Counted from the first letter of the stretch, positions 1-8,531 are shown. The stretch is 64,000 nucleotides of DNA from Flavobacteriaceae bacterium (GCA_009886625.1 QXZA01000023.1:20627-84626), one strand, 5' to 3'. A program made the numbers and translations. The notes: generated by a model not told the origin, from the letters alone.

Positions 1-113
1 CTTTTGAGTTCTCTCAATTCTTTTTTGGTAAGTTCTTTTGCTTCAATTTGGGATTGACCAAAGCAATTTAAGCTAAACAGAGCGAAAAATAGTATAAGGA
101 TATTTTTTTTCAT
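1..113 (-). CDS. Secreted protein, N-terminal fragment
   Basis: The reading frame begins with ATG at 113 on the minus strand and runs off the left edge after about 37 codons. The visible part has a lysine start (MKKN), a hydrophobic stretch rich in Leu, Ile and Phe, and then NCFGQSQ, where a signal peptidase I could cut after Gly or where Cys might be lipidated. After that comes a Lys/Glu-rich stretch. This shows export only; the function cannot be told from the fragment. Confidence 0.6.
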   Translation of the reverse strand, partial: MKKNILILFFALFSLNCFGQSQIEAKELTKKELRELK

Positions 114-215
114 AAAAATAAGAAGTTGTTTTTAATATTGTTTATGACAAAAGTAAGTAGTTATTTCTTAAAAATACATTTAACGAGACATTTAGAAAAG
201 ATTATATTCCAAAAA

Positions 216-251
216 GTATAAACAAATACTATGTAAATTGGTTGTTTATAC
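216..251. repeat. Inverted repeat, 10-bp perfect arms
   Basis: The arm GTATAAACAA at 216-225 is exactly reverse-complementary to TTGTTTATAC at 242-251, with 16 nt between them. A-rich sequence precedes the left arm and T-rich sequence follows the right arm, so the structure could be a two-way weak terminator for the gene ending left of it, or an operator for the lipoprotein gene that starts at 284. Confidence 0.5.
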
Positions 252-283
252 ATTTTTTTATTTATTTTGGACAAAAATATATC

Positions 284-763
284 ATGGCAATGCACTGGAA
301 AACAAAACCTATTTTATTTCTATTATCATTGGTGATTGTCATAAGTTGTGGCAAAGAAGAAGTACTCCCGCCAGATAACCTTATTGGCGAATGGAATGTT
401 TATTCAATTTCAAACAATACAGATCCAGTCATTATATGGGATGAACTTAAAGCGAGCGCAGTTGATTTAATTCCTGCTTATTCTTGTATGGAATTTACTA
501 CAAGTGCAACAGAACAGATTGTTACAACACGCTATGTTTTTATTGATGAAAATTCTGCAGGATGCAGAAACCCTGTTATTTCTGCCTACACTTGGAATAA
601 TGATCCAGAGACTGGATTCTATAATTTTATACAAGGAAATAATATAGTTGAGTATGCTATTACATTTACAAATAATGACAACCGTATGACTTGGATTGAC
701 CAAACTAGTGGAGATATTACTGTTTGGGATCGCCAAGTATCAGCTGCTACAGTTGCGGAATAG
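284..763 (+). CDS. Small lipoprotein, lipocalin-like
   Basis: This is a predicted lipoprotein of about 159 residues. The start is placed at ATG 284 (a second ATG lies at 290) because the upstream extension breaks the signal-peptide pattern. A basic N-terminus and hydrophobic core are followed by the lipobox ISCG, then a spacer, then LIGEWNVYSI, a pattern common in lipocalin-like domains of Bacteroidota lipoproteins. The rest is Asn/Thr-rich with several aromatic residues, as expected for a small beta-barrel. The substrate is unknown. It is followed 38 nt later by another small lipoprotein in the same direction, so the two may be co-transcribed. The lipocalin-like call is an inference from pattern; lipoprotein export is well supported. 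Confidence 0.65.
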   Translation: MAMHWKTKPILFLLSLVIVISCGKEEVLPPDNLIGEWNVYSISNNTDPVIIWDELKASAVDLIPAYSCMEFTTSATEQIVTTRYVFIDENSAGCRNPVISAYTWNNDPETGFYNFIQGNNIVEYAITFTNNDNRMTWIDQTSGDITVWDRQVSAATVAE

Positions 764-801
764 CCAAAAACATTATATTTAATTATACTAAAATAATAAA
801 A

Positions 802-1179
802 ATGAAAAAAACACTCACCACATTATTACTCCTGTTTTTAATTGCATCTTGCGGGGCACTTAAAAACACAGCCAAAGATCCTTATGTTGGCTCGTTTGAT
901 TTTACCATTTTTGAAGTTGATAATTTTGGAGATATTCCAATTAAAATGACACTTACCAAAGAAGGAGAGGAATATATCTCTCAAATGGATTTTGCCGGTG
1001 ATGGTCAAGCTGCAGGAGAAATTGAGATTACTAGCACTAGCCTTCAAGATGACGTTTTAACCATAGAAGCGTACACATCTGGATATGATATTTATTTTGA
1101 ATTATCTGTTGAAGGAGATGCGATTTCAGGTTCAATGATGGGCATGTTTGACATTGAGGGAGTACGAATAAAAGATTAA
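802..1179 (+). CDS. Small lipoprotein of unknown function
   Basis: The predicted protein has 125 residues. The start at 802 gives a textbook lipoprotein signal: MKKTL, a Leu-rich core, then the lipobox IASC with Cys at about residue 17. The mature part begins DPYVGSFDFTIF and is acidic with alternating hydrophobic residues, suggesting a compact beta-sheet domain that resembles the proteins where a measured energy or ligand term is replaced by short strands; no family is recognised with confidence. It lies just downstream of another small lipoprotein gene. A weak hairpin with a T-run follows at 1204-1228. Confidence 0.65.
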   Translation: MKKTLTTLLLLFLIASCGALKNTAKDPYVGSFDFTIFEVDNFGDIPIKMTLTKEGEEYISQMDFAGDGQAAGEIEITSTSLQDDVLTIEAYTSGYDIYFELSVEGDAISGSMMGMFDIEGVRIKD

Positions 1180-1203
1180 ATTTCCATTAAATACACACAA
1201 ACG

Positions 1204-1228
1204 CCTTATACTAATAAGGTATTTTTTT
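1204..1228 (+). terminator. Weak intrinsic terminator
   Basis: A 6-bp stem (CCTTAT at 1204-1209, ATAAGG at 1214-1219) with a 4-nt loop is followed by a run of seven T. It would end transcription from the two small lipoprotein genes before the convergent mannitol dehydrogenase gene. Confidence 0.5.
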
Positions 1229-1270
1229 AAGATCCACTTACGATTATTGGGACTTCATCAAATAAAAGAA

Positions 1271-2773
1271 TTAAAAATTATCCTGATGAATGGCGGTTAG
1301 CTGTTTATGAATATTGGGTTCATTATAGAGGGTTTTAATATAGGTTGTGTACAATGAAATAAACCGTTTGTTTTCTAAAAGGTCTCCAAAAACAGAAGTT
1401 AATCTTAAAAAAGAAAGAGGATCTTGCTGTGTTTGATTTGCACTTTGATGGAGTTCTTCTTTTCGATAATCAATGATTTCAAGGCGAGAATTATTTAAAT
1501 CGACACCTTTGTCACTATAATAACACCAAGCTGCCAAAACAAAACTTGCATATTTGATACTACCTCCACGTTGTAAATTTTCAAGTAAAGTAGGAAGTAA
1601 AAATTTAGGCAATTTTGCTGAACTTTCCGAACAGATTCTGCTCACTCCGTCTTTGATGTTTGGGTTAGCAAACCGTTCTTCTAAACTATTTTTGTATGCT
1701 GTTAGATCAATCCCGTCAACCTTATCAAGTAAAGGACTCACTTCTTTATCCATGAATGCTCTCATAAAAGAGGCAAATAGTGGATCTTCCATACATGCGT
1801 TAATGGTTTGATATCCATGAAGAGCTCCAGGAATTCCCAAAACAGAATGGCCTGAATTTAATAAGCGGATTTTCATCTTTTCATAAGGGGTAACATCTGC
1901 TACAAAGTGTACGCCCAGTTTTTCAAGAGGGGGTCTTCCATTCGAAAAATCATCTTCAATTACCCATTGAATAAAAGGTTCACATACAATTGGCCAATCG
2001 TCCTTTAAGTGGTATTCTTTTTTCAAAAAATCAATAGAAGCGTCTGGTGTAACGGGTGTTATTCTATCCACCATTGAGTTTGGGAAGCACACTTCTTTTT
2101 CGATCCACTTACAAAGCGATGGATCTTGTTCTTGAACAAAAGAGAGTAGCATTTTTCTGGTAACTTCACCGTTGTGTTGAATATTGTCACAAGAGAGAAT
2201 GGTGAAAGGAGCCAAGCCATTATCTCTTCTTTTTCTGAGGGCAGTTGTCAAAAAACCAAAAACAGTTTTTGGGGTATTGGGGTGTTGAAGATCATGTTCA
2301 ATGTCTGGGGTGTCAAAATTAAAATTTCCAGTATTCGTATCGAAATTATACCCTCCTTCAGTAATGGTTAAAGAAACAATTTTTGTGTCTGAATGTGCCA
2401 TTTTATCTATGGCTAAGACTGGAGATTCATAGGCAAAAATAAAATCAGTGATAGATCCAATAATTTCAGAGGTTTCTTTTCCATCAGGATGTTGAGTGAT
2501 CAGGGTGTAGAGTCCATCTTGTTGCTTTAAAACAGATGCAATCTTTTGATCTCCTTCCCTCAATCCAATCCCACAGATTCCCCAATTTGCATTTTGTGGA
2601 TCCTCCAATAACTGGTGCATATAGTAAGCTTGATGAGAGCGATGAAACCCTCCCACCCCTATGTGAACGACACCTGTTTTGATTGAACTCCTCTCGTAGT
2701 TTGGGCATGAAATATGCGTTGCAAGTGAGCTTAAGTTTTCTTGATTTAGTTGAATTAACTCCATTAATTTCAT
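1271..2773 (-). CDS. Mannitol 2-dehydrogenase
   Basis: This is a 500-residue NAD(P)-dependent polyol dehydrogenase of the long-chain mannitol dehydrogenase family, which oxidises D-mannitol to D-fructose in the cytoplasm. The N-terminal Rossmann part carries HIGVGGFHRSHQAYY (about residues 37-51) and VSLTITEGGY. The catalytic part carries SCDNIQHNG, WPIVCEPFIQWV and KMKIRLLNSGH, which matches the Lys-x4-Asn-x2-His active-site spacing of Pseudomonas mannitol 2-dehydrogenase. The length also fits that enzyme, and the motifs resemble it more than fructuronate reductase, the main alternative. The start ATG overlaps the stop of the upstream permease gene by 4 nt, so the two are translationally coupled. 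Mannitol is abundant in brown algae, which fits a marine flavobacterium. No fructokinase gene lies in the window. Confidence 0.88.
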   Translation of the reverse strand: MKLMELIQLNQENLSSLATHISCPNYERSSIKTGVVHIGVGGFHRSHQAYYMHQLLEDPQNANWGICGIGLREGDQKIASVLKQQDGLYTLITQHPDGKETSEIIGSITDFIFAYESPVLAIDKMAHSDTKIVSLTITEGGYNFDTNTGNFNFDTPDIEHDLQHPNTPKTVFGFLTTALRKRRDNGLAPFTILSCDNIQHNGEVTRKMLLSFVQEQDPSLCKWIEKEVCFPNSMVDRITPVTPDASIDFLKKEYHLKDDWPIVCEPFIQWVIEDDFSNGRPPLEKLGVHFVADVTPYEKMKIRLLNSGHSVLGIPGALHGYQTINACMEDPLFASFMRAFMDKEVSPLLDKVDGIDLTAYKNSLEERFANPNIKDGVSRICSESSAKLPKFLLPTLLENLQRGGSIKYASFVLAAWCYYSDKGVDLNNSRLEIIDYRKEELHQSANQTQQDPLSFLRLTSVFGDLLENKRFISLYTTYIKTLYNEPNIHKQLTAIHQDNF

Positions 2774-4488
2774 TTATTGTTTAATGCCTTTCTTCGGAGC
2801 ATTGCCCAATAGGCCGTTACAAAATAGAGGAGCGTACAAGCAAAACCAATTTGATAAAAAAGTTCTCGATTGGAAATATAGGCTGCCTCAGTTGGACTTT
2901 CAATTAATGTTTTTAATGCTAGAAACAAACTCAATCCAAGGGCAGCATAGGCGGTAATTTTTAAGGAAAGTGAAAAGAAGCTCGTATCCTGTTTAGTTTC
3001 AGGCTCTTCCTCTTCCAATTTTTTGTGGTATTGTGCTACCGCTTTGTTGTAGGCTTCTTCTTTCTTCTCTCCTTCAGGATAGGCTTTATTTGCGCCCGAC
3101 CTTCCTGCCAAAAAGGTATAAACCAATAGTGTAAAAAACCATGTAGGAATGAACAAATAATAGAATGACATTACATCAAGTGCATTGAGACCAAAGCCAA
3201 AAACAAGACCAAGTATCCAAGATAAGACTGCTGGCGAACTGTTTTTATATTCTTGGAATTTTGACCAATAACGAGTGTAGCCAATTTTAGGGAATAGTTG
3301 GTGTTCTGCAAAGACGATTGCACCTACGGGTACCACCAACAAACCGGCATAAGTCAATAAGGGTAATATTTGTGAAAATACAAAAGGAAAACAAGCTACA
3401 ACTACCATGGCAATCCCTACTATAGTTGTTGTTGTTCTCCTGGATTGAGAAGAATAAACCGCTTGTGCTGCTAAACCGGCTCTATACAGATTGGTGATAG
3501 CGGTAGTCCATCCCGCAACAATAACGATTACAAAACCAGACCAACCTAAGGCATAAAAAGCAACATCTCCTGGATCCAATTCTACTATGGATTTTCCAAT
3601 GATCACTGCAGTTCCCGCTCCCATTATTCCAGCGGCAATCCAAGCAATATAATGCCCAAACAGCATTCCTGTACTTGTTGCCAAACCATATGATTTTTTC
3701 TTGGCAAAACGTAATAACGCCATATCAATCAAACCAAAATGAGTGATAGTATTTGCAGCCCATCCAAATCCAATAACTTCTACCAATCCGATTCCAGGAC
3801 TACCTTCACTATTGACTCCTGTCCAAATGGATTGATTCCCAATTTCCACAAAATCCGACCAAGCGCTGGGAAGAGTCACTCCCAAAACATCCAACGAAAG
3901 TGCGGGAAGTAGGACAATAGCGCCACAAGAAAACATCGTAAACAACCAAGGCGCACAAATTCCTGAAAAATCTGAAACTGCTTTAAAGCCGTATATAGCA
4001 ACAAATACGACAAACACGCCCACCAATATAACAATCAAAACAAACCATAAGTTGGTAGGATACCAATCCAGTTGTGCAGGAATACCAAAAGCAAATCGAA
4101 CTGCAGTGGAAGATACCGTTACCATTGCTGCTGAAATAACGGTGAAGATCAAAATGTTTGCCCAATTATATAATTTAGACATAGAATCCCCAGCAATTTT
4201 ATTGAGGTAGGTATATAGACTTAGACGGGTCTCTACTGCAATTGGTGAAGTGATTAAGCTCCAACTGAGAACTGCTAAGATATTTCCAATGAGCAGACCC
4301 AAAATAATATCCATCGTTTTTGCTCCCAAGGCAACAAAGGTTGCACCAATGACAAACTCAGTAGCAGCTACATGTTCGGCAGCATATAAGCCTGCAAAAT
4401 GAGTCCAACCGTGTAATTTATGTTTTGGAACAGCCAACTGTTCTTCATCTAGCTTTTCAAATTGTTGGAAATCAGTTGTTTTGTTCAT
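2770..4488 (-). CDS. NCS1-type permease, possibly for a polyol
   Basis: The protein has 572 residues and about 12 hydrophobic segments, resembling the purine-cytosine permease group of the NCS1 family. The N-terminus (HGWTHFAGLYAAEHVAATEF) precedes the first membrane segment, and the C-terminal part has a charged cytoplasmic stretch (about residues 485-515, rich in Glu and Lys) followed by two more membrane segments. Known NCS1 substrates are nucleobases, hydantoins and some vitamins. The gene overlaps mannitol 2-dehydrogenase by 4 nt and is the only transporter in that unit, so it may instead carry mannitol or a related polyol; this is an inference from context. The charged C-terminal extension makes it longer than most family members. 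Confidence 0.75.
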   Translation of the reverse strand: MNKTTDFQQFEKLDEEQLAVPKHKLHGWTHFAGLYAAEHVAATEFVIGATFVALGAKTMDIILGLLIGNILAVLSWSLITSPIAVETRLSLYTYLNKIAGDSMSKLYNWANILIFTVISAAMVTVSSTAVRFAFGIPAQLDWYPTNLWFVLIVILVGVFVVFVAIYGFKAVSDFSGICAPWLFTMFSCGAIVLLPALSLDVLGVTLPSAWSDFVEIGNQSIWTGVNSEGSPGIGLVEVIGFGWAANTITHFGLIDMALLRFAKKKSYGLATSTGMLFGHYIAWIAAGIMGAGTAVIIGKSIVELDPGDVAFYALGWSGFVIVIVAGWTTAITNLYRAGLAAQAVYSSQSRRTTTTIVGIAMVVVACFPFVFSQILPLLTYAGLLVVPVGAIVFAEHQLFPKIGYTRYWSKFQEYKNSSPAVLSWILGLVFGFGLNALDVMSFYYLFIPTWFFTLLVYTFLAGRSGANKAYPEGEKKEEAYNKAVAQYHKKLEEEEPETKQDTSFFSLSLKITAYAALGLSLFLALKTLIESPTEAAYISNRELFYQIGFACTLLYFVTAYWAMLRRKALNNK

Positions 4489-4814
4489 TCTGGTTTTTTA
4501 AATGTCAAAAAAAGTTGAGTTAAAATGTTTTGAATTACAAAATAGTGATATAATCATCAATATAAAATTTGAGCAACTTTTTTATTTATAAAACCAAGGA
4601 ATTGCAGTCTATTGTATTTTGTTCTATGAGAAATAAGAACGATACCAAATCTACATTCCAATAGTCTTAAACAGTATAATATTGAATCTTAGAATTTTAT
4701 AAGAGGGAAGTTTTTTTTCGACTTTTTAGAAATAAAAAAGCCAAAGAACAAGTGCTACTTTTTTTAGTATTCCAAAAGTAAGTAGGTAGTAAAATGTTTT
4801 CTTAGAAGGGGTTT
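4489..4814. other. AT-rich intergenic stretch
   Basis: The 326 bases upstream of the permease gene are very AT-rich. I see no ORF with a credible start and no strong terminator or perfect promoter. Partial -7-like sequences occur on the minus strand near 4535-4545 that could drive the permease, but none matches TAnnTTTG fully. Confidence 0.5.
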
Positions 4815-4919
4815 TCATTTTTGATCTTTATTTTTCATTCCTTTAATGCCAGCATAGAGCATCCATAGCACCAGAGCTATGATTCCATATACCAAAAGAT
4901 TACGAATAAAATATCCCAT
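4815..4919 (-). CDS. Membrane microprotein, 34 residues
   Basis: A complete small ORF reads from ATG at 4919 to TGA at 4815. It begins MGYFIRNLLVYG, continues as a single hydrophobic span of about 18 residues, and ends with a strongly basic tail (GIKGMKNKDQK). That is the layout of a one-pass inner-membrane microprotein with a cytoplasmic basic C-terminus. It lies 9 nt after a second microprotein ORF on the same strand. I do not recognise a family. Single-span peptides of this size often serve as accessory subunits of transporters or oxidases, but no partner is proven here. No Shine-Dalgarno site is visible, as is normal for this phylum. Confidence 0.55.
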   Translation of the reverse strand: MGYFIRNLLVYGIIALVLWMLYAGIKGMKNKDQK

Positions 4920-4928
4920 TTAGGCTGA

Positions 4929-5012
4929 TTAAATTCGTTCCTGAATTTCGATAATGAATCCAAAAACGAGACACACTGCTAAGCTTGCTAAAACGATTCC
5001 ACCTACACCCAT
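4929..5012 (-). CDS. Membrane microprotein, 27 residues
   Basis: This complete ORF reads from ATG at 5012 to TAA at 4929. It is a glycine-rich start (MGVGGIVLASLAV), one continuous hydrophobic span, and a short charged end (EIQERI). The stop lies 9 nt before the start of a second microprotein of the same type, so the two would be made from one mRNA. No known family is recognised. The two are upstream of and on the same strand as the permease gene, separated from it by 326 nt, so an accessory role for that permease is possible but unproven. Confidence 0.5.
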   Translation of the reverse strand: MGVGGIVLASLAVCLVFGFIIEIQERI

Positions 5013-5134
5013 AATTTTTTATTTTAAAGATATTACTTTTTTGAAAGTATCCTAGTAAAGTTTTTATCAGAAGTTCTCAAATATTTTTTTACTTTTAAAA
5101 GGAATTACCCAAATTTATTCATTAAAAAATACCC

Positions 5135-6529
5135 ATGACAAAAATAGACAGAAGAAATTTTTTAAAGAAAACCTCTCTTTCGGCGGCTTCTTTATACACG
5201 GCAAGTAATGTAGCTTGCGCAACAGAAAAAGAAAATCAAGCCTCTGGAGGAAGCTATATGGGCGATTTTGCAGCTCCTAAATTAGACATCATTCGTATTG
5301 CACTTATTGGAGTGGGTGCTAGAGGGAGTGGTCACGCAAAACAACTGGCTAGTATTGAAGGCACAGAAATTGTTGCTATTGCTGATGTTTATGAAGATTT
5401 GGTGGACCGTTCTGTGAACAATTGTATCTCTGTTGGCAAAGGGAGACATCAAAATATTGTACGTTATTTTGGCGCTGAAGTAGAATGGAGAAAAATGTTG
5501 GCCGAGGTAAAACCCGATGCGGTTTTTATCGCAACCAACTGGAATAACCATGCGCCAATGGCAATAGAAACTATGAAACAAGGAGCGCATGCCTTTGTTG
5601 AAGTTCCCATTGCTGTTACCCTACAAGAAATGTGGGATATTGTAGATACCTCAGAGCAAACTAAGAAGCATTGTATGATGATGGAAAACGTCAACTATGG
5701 CAGGGAAGAGTTACTCTATTTAAACTTATGTCGTCAGGGAAAAATTGGAGAAATTTTACATGCCGAGGCAGCCTATATTCATGAATTGCGTTTTCAGATG
5801 GAAGAGCAAGAAAGGGGGACAGGTTCTTGGAGAACACCACATTATGCAAAAAGAAATGGGAATTTATACCCAACCCACGGTTTAGGCCCAGTAGCTCAAT
5901 ATATGAATTTGGGACGTGGTGATGACCAGTTCAACACCCTAGTTTCTTTTTCAACTCCTGCAAGGGGTCGACAGGCTTATGCTGAAAAGAATTATGCCCC
6001 TGATCATAAATGGAATGCATTAGATTATAAGGGAGGTGACTTAAACACCTCTATTGTTAAAACACAGTTAGGGTGCACCATAATGATTCAATGGGATGAA
6101 ACCAGTCCAAGGCCATACTCACGACACAATTTAGTTCAGGGAACCAAAGGAACCTTGGCAGGTTTTCCTACTCGGGTCACTTTTGAAGGCGGTGTAGAAG
6201 GCGCCACAGATAGCCACCACCGTTGGGCACAAGGAGATCAATTAGAAGCACTTTACGAGCAATATGAACACCCTATGTACAGGCGATTAGGTGCTTTGGC
6301 AACTAAAATGGGAGGACATGGAGGAATGGATTTTATGATGTTATATCGTGCAGTAGAGTGTTTACGAACTGGAACACCCTTAGACCAAAATGTTTATGAA
6401 GGGTGTTTGTGGAGTTCCGTAGCCCCCCTCAGTGAAGCATCTGTTGCTCAAGGGGGAATGCCTCAAAAGTTTCCTGATTTCACCAGAAAACAATGGCAAA
6501 AAACTAAGCCTTTGGCGATTGTATCTTAA
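5135..6529 (+). CDS. GH109 glycosidase, alpha-N-acetylgalactosaminidase-like
   Basis: The 464-residue protein has a twin-arginine export signal (DRRNFLKKTSLSAAS) at the N-terminus, ending near NVACA, which may be lipidated. It continues with an NAD-binding Gfo/Idh/MocA-type Rossmann domain (IALIGVGARGSG near residue 56) and a C-terminal alpha/beta domain. The combination of Tat signal, MMMENVNYGREEL and NLYPTHGLGPVAQY is that of glycoside hydrolase family 109, whose characterised member cleaves terminal alpha-GalNAc through an NAD-dependent redox mechanism; the His of the last motif is the conserved one. The protein is predicted to act in the periplasm or on the cell surface. The next gene starts 24 nt downstream, and that kinase and a nucleotidyltransferase form a compact cluster with it, supporting use of the released sugar. 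Specificity beyond the family is inferred. Confidence 0.85.
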   Translation: MTKIDRRNFLKKTSLSAASLYTASNVACATEKENQASGGSYMGDFAAPKLDIIRIALIGVGARGSGHAKQLASIEGTEIVAIADVYEDLVDRSVNNCISVGKGRHQNIVRYFGAEVEWRKMLAEVKPDAVFIATNWNNHAPMAIETMKQGAHAFVEVPIAVTLQEMWDIVDTSEQTKKHCMMMENVNYGREELLYLNLCRQGKIGEILHAEAAYIHELRFQMEEQERGTGSWRTPHYAKRNGNLYPTHGLGPVAQYMNLGRGDDQFNTLVSFSTPARGRQAYAEKNYAPDHKWNALDYKGGDLNTSIVKTQLGCTIMIQWDETSPRPYSRHNLVQGTKGTLAGFPTRVTFEGGVEGATDSHHRWAQGDQLEALYEQYEHPMYRRLGALATKMGGHGGMDFMMLYRAVECLRTGTPLDQNVYEGCLWSSVAPLSEASVAQGGMPQKFPDFTRKQWQKTKPLAIVS

Positions 6530-6553
6530 CACTAATGGCTTAATTTCTTTAAA

Positions 6554-7612
6554 GTGATTAAATCTGAAGCTTTTGCACGAATTTGTTTCTTTGGTGACCA
6601 TCAAGATTACTTGAATCTTCCTGTAATCTCTGGGACTATTGATCGGAAAATCACACTTACTGCGACGCCAAATAGTGAAGACAAATATATTTTGCAATTG
6701 CTTGATTTAGATAGTGTTATTGTAATTAATATAAATGAAAATTTTAATAATATTGAAGTAGAAGATTACTTTCGTTCTTCTCTCTCTATTTTACAACAAG
6801 CGGGCCTTGTTTTTGAACAAGGATATACCGTCGAAATCACTGGAAATATCCCCGTAAATGCCGGTGTTTCGAGTTCTTCCGCCTTGGTGGTTGCTTGGAT
6901 ACGTTTTTTAGTTCAAGCTCAAAAAACTCCAGTTCCTGTGAGTTCCACTCAAATTGGGCAATGGGCATACGCAGCTGAGGTAGGGTTTTTTAATCATCCA
7001 GGAGGTCTGATGGATCAATATACTATCGCTCAAGAGGGACTATTGTATATTGACACTCAAACAGGGTCAACTTCTCGAATGAAATCCCATCTAGGACAAT
7101 TAGTCGTGGCAGAATCTGGGATTGCTAAAGAAACCCTGACCGTTTTACACAATGCACGGGAATATGGTCAAAAAGCGATAGAGGCTGTTCAGCAAGTGAA
7201 TCCAAACTTTGAGCTTCACACAGCCGAACCCAAAGATTATGCTCTTTATCTTGATAAAGTTCCAAAAGTGTATCAAAGACATTGGTATGCTGCTATACAC
7301 AATTACGATTTAACTTTAAAAGCAATGAACGCTTTACGGTCTGCTTCCACCGATTTATTCCAAATCGGAAAATGGATGAATGAACATCAGCATATTTTAC
7401 AAGACTACATTCAAAACACACCCAAATCCATGGCTTTACAAATGGAAGCGACAAGAAATGCAGGCGCTTTGGGAGCCAAAATTATTGGTTCAGGAGGAGG
7501 AGGTTGTATGCTTGCTATGGTAACTGAAAAGACAAAACAGAAAGTAATTGATGCCTTTTTATCCAATGGAGCTGTTGCTGCTTATGAAATTCAATTAACC
7601 AGTCCACTATGA
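6554..7612 (+). CDS. GHMP-family sugar-1-kinase
   Basis: The 352-residue protein begins with GTG at 6554. Three GHMP kinase motifs are visible: the N-terminal ARICFFGDHQDYLNLP, corresponding to the galactokinase GEHTDY region; the phosphate-binding loop NIPVNAGVSSSSAL near residue 98; and IIGSGGGGCMLAM near the C-terminus. The HPGGLMDQY segment contains the likely catalytic Asp. These fit an anomeric sugar kinase that makes a sugar-1-phosphate, as galactokinase, eukaryotic GalNAc kinase and glucuronokinase do. The stop overlaps the start of the nucleotidyltransferase gene by 4 nt, so a 1-phosphate product passing to a nucleotidyltransferase is likely. The sugar is not proven; GalNAc is suggested by the upstream GH109 gene. 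Confidence 0.8.
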   Translation: MIKSEAFARICFFGDHQDYLNLPVISGTIDRKITLTATPNSEDKYILQLLDLDSVIVININENFNNIEVEDYFRSSLSILQQAGLVFEQGYTVEITGNIPVNAGVSSSSALVVAWIRFLVQAQKTPVPVSSTQIGQWAYAAEVGFFNHPGGLMDQYTIAQEGLLYIDTQTGSTSRMKSHLGQLVVAESGIAKETLTVLHNAREYGQKAIEAVQQVNPNFELHTAEPKDYALYLDKVPKVYQRHWYAAIHNYDLTLKAMNALRSASTDLFQIGKWMNEHQHILQDYIQNTPKSMALQMEATRNAGALGAKIIGSGGGGCMLAMVTEKTKQKVIDAFLSNGAVAAYEIQLTSPL

Positions 7613-8460
7613 AACCCATCACAAATTTATTGATTATGGCGGGTGGGGCTTCTTCACGGATGAAACATTCTTTGGAAGATGCGCAACTGTCCGAAGCAAC
7701 AAAAACCATTGCACGTTCTGTACATAAAAGTTTAATCCCTCTAGGTAAAAGTCAAAAACCTTTATTGTATTATTTGGTTCAAAATGCAGTGGAAGCGGGT
7801 TATACGGACATTTACTTAATTACGAGTTCTGAAAATGAAGCTTTTCAAGACTGGGTAGGAACAAAAAAGAGCCACAATACTTTTGCTGGAGCAGCAGTGC
7901 ATTTTGTTATACAAAATACTCCAACGGGGAGAGAAAAACCTCTAGGGACTGCCGATGCTGTCCAGCAAGCCATGGAACAATACCCTGATTTACAAACAGA
8001 ATATTTAAGTGTTTGTAATGGTGATAATTTTTATTCGGTGAAAGCTTTACGCCTCTTACATCAAACGCGAGACACTCCACATGCCTTGATCAGTTATGCG
8101 AGATCGGGATTGCATTTTGACAATGAACGTATTGCTAAATTTGCTGTTATGGATATTGATACGCAAGATTTTTTAAAGAATATTATTGAAAAGCCAGATC
8201 CTGAACTAGTAGAAAAGTACCGTGATGAAAGTGGGGAAATACGGGTGAGTATGAATGTCTTTAGTTTTAAAGGCGACTTGTTGTATCCTTATTTGAAAAA
8301 TTGCCCAATCCATCCTGAACGAAATGAAAAAGAATTGCCTGAGGCAGTTCGCAGCATGACTTCGGCCAAAGACCACCCCATTCGATGTTTCCCTTTAAAG
8401 GAAAATTTGCTCGATTTAACCTCTGCGGATGACATCTTTTCTTTTTCAACTTTGGAATAA
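7609..8460 (+). CDS. Sugar-1-phosphate nucleotidyltransferase
   Basis: The 283-residue protein has the nucleotidyltransferase signature LLIMAGGASSRMK at the N-terminus, the HKSLIPLGKS lysine motif, LGTADAVQQAM and a metal-binding SVCNGDNFYS. A stretch of about 25 residues separates the glycine-rich loop from the lysine motif, longer than in glucose-1-phosphate thymidylyl- or uridylyltransferases. It should join a nucleoside triphosphate to a sugar-1-phosphate with release of pyrophosphate. The ATG overlaps the kinase stop by 4 nt, so the kinase product is the likely substrate. Which nucleotide it uses cannot be told from sequence alone. Confidence 0.78.
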   Translation: MKPITNLLIMAGGASSRMKHSLEDAQLSEATKTIARSVHKSLIPLGKSQKPLLYYLVQNAVEAGYTDIYLITSSENEAFQDWVGTKKSHNTFAGAAVHFVIQNTPTGREKPLGTADAVQQAMEQYPDLQTEYLSVCNGDNFYSVKALRLLHQTRDTPHALISYARSGLHFDNERIAKFAVMDIDTQDFLKNIIEKPDPELVEKYRDESGEIRVSMNVFSFKGDLLYPYLKNCPIHPERNEKELPEAVRSMTSAKDHPIRCFPLKENLLDLTSADDIFSFSTLE

Positions 8461-8531
8461 AAGAGATTTTATTTCTTTGTCAAATGAGTATGAATTTTTA
8501 AAAATTAAAGCATAAGACTAATAGTTACGAC

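Noticed and set aside
5282-5590. 102-codon minus-strand open frame
   Set aside because: Antisense to the GH109 Rossmann domain with no support of its own.
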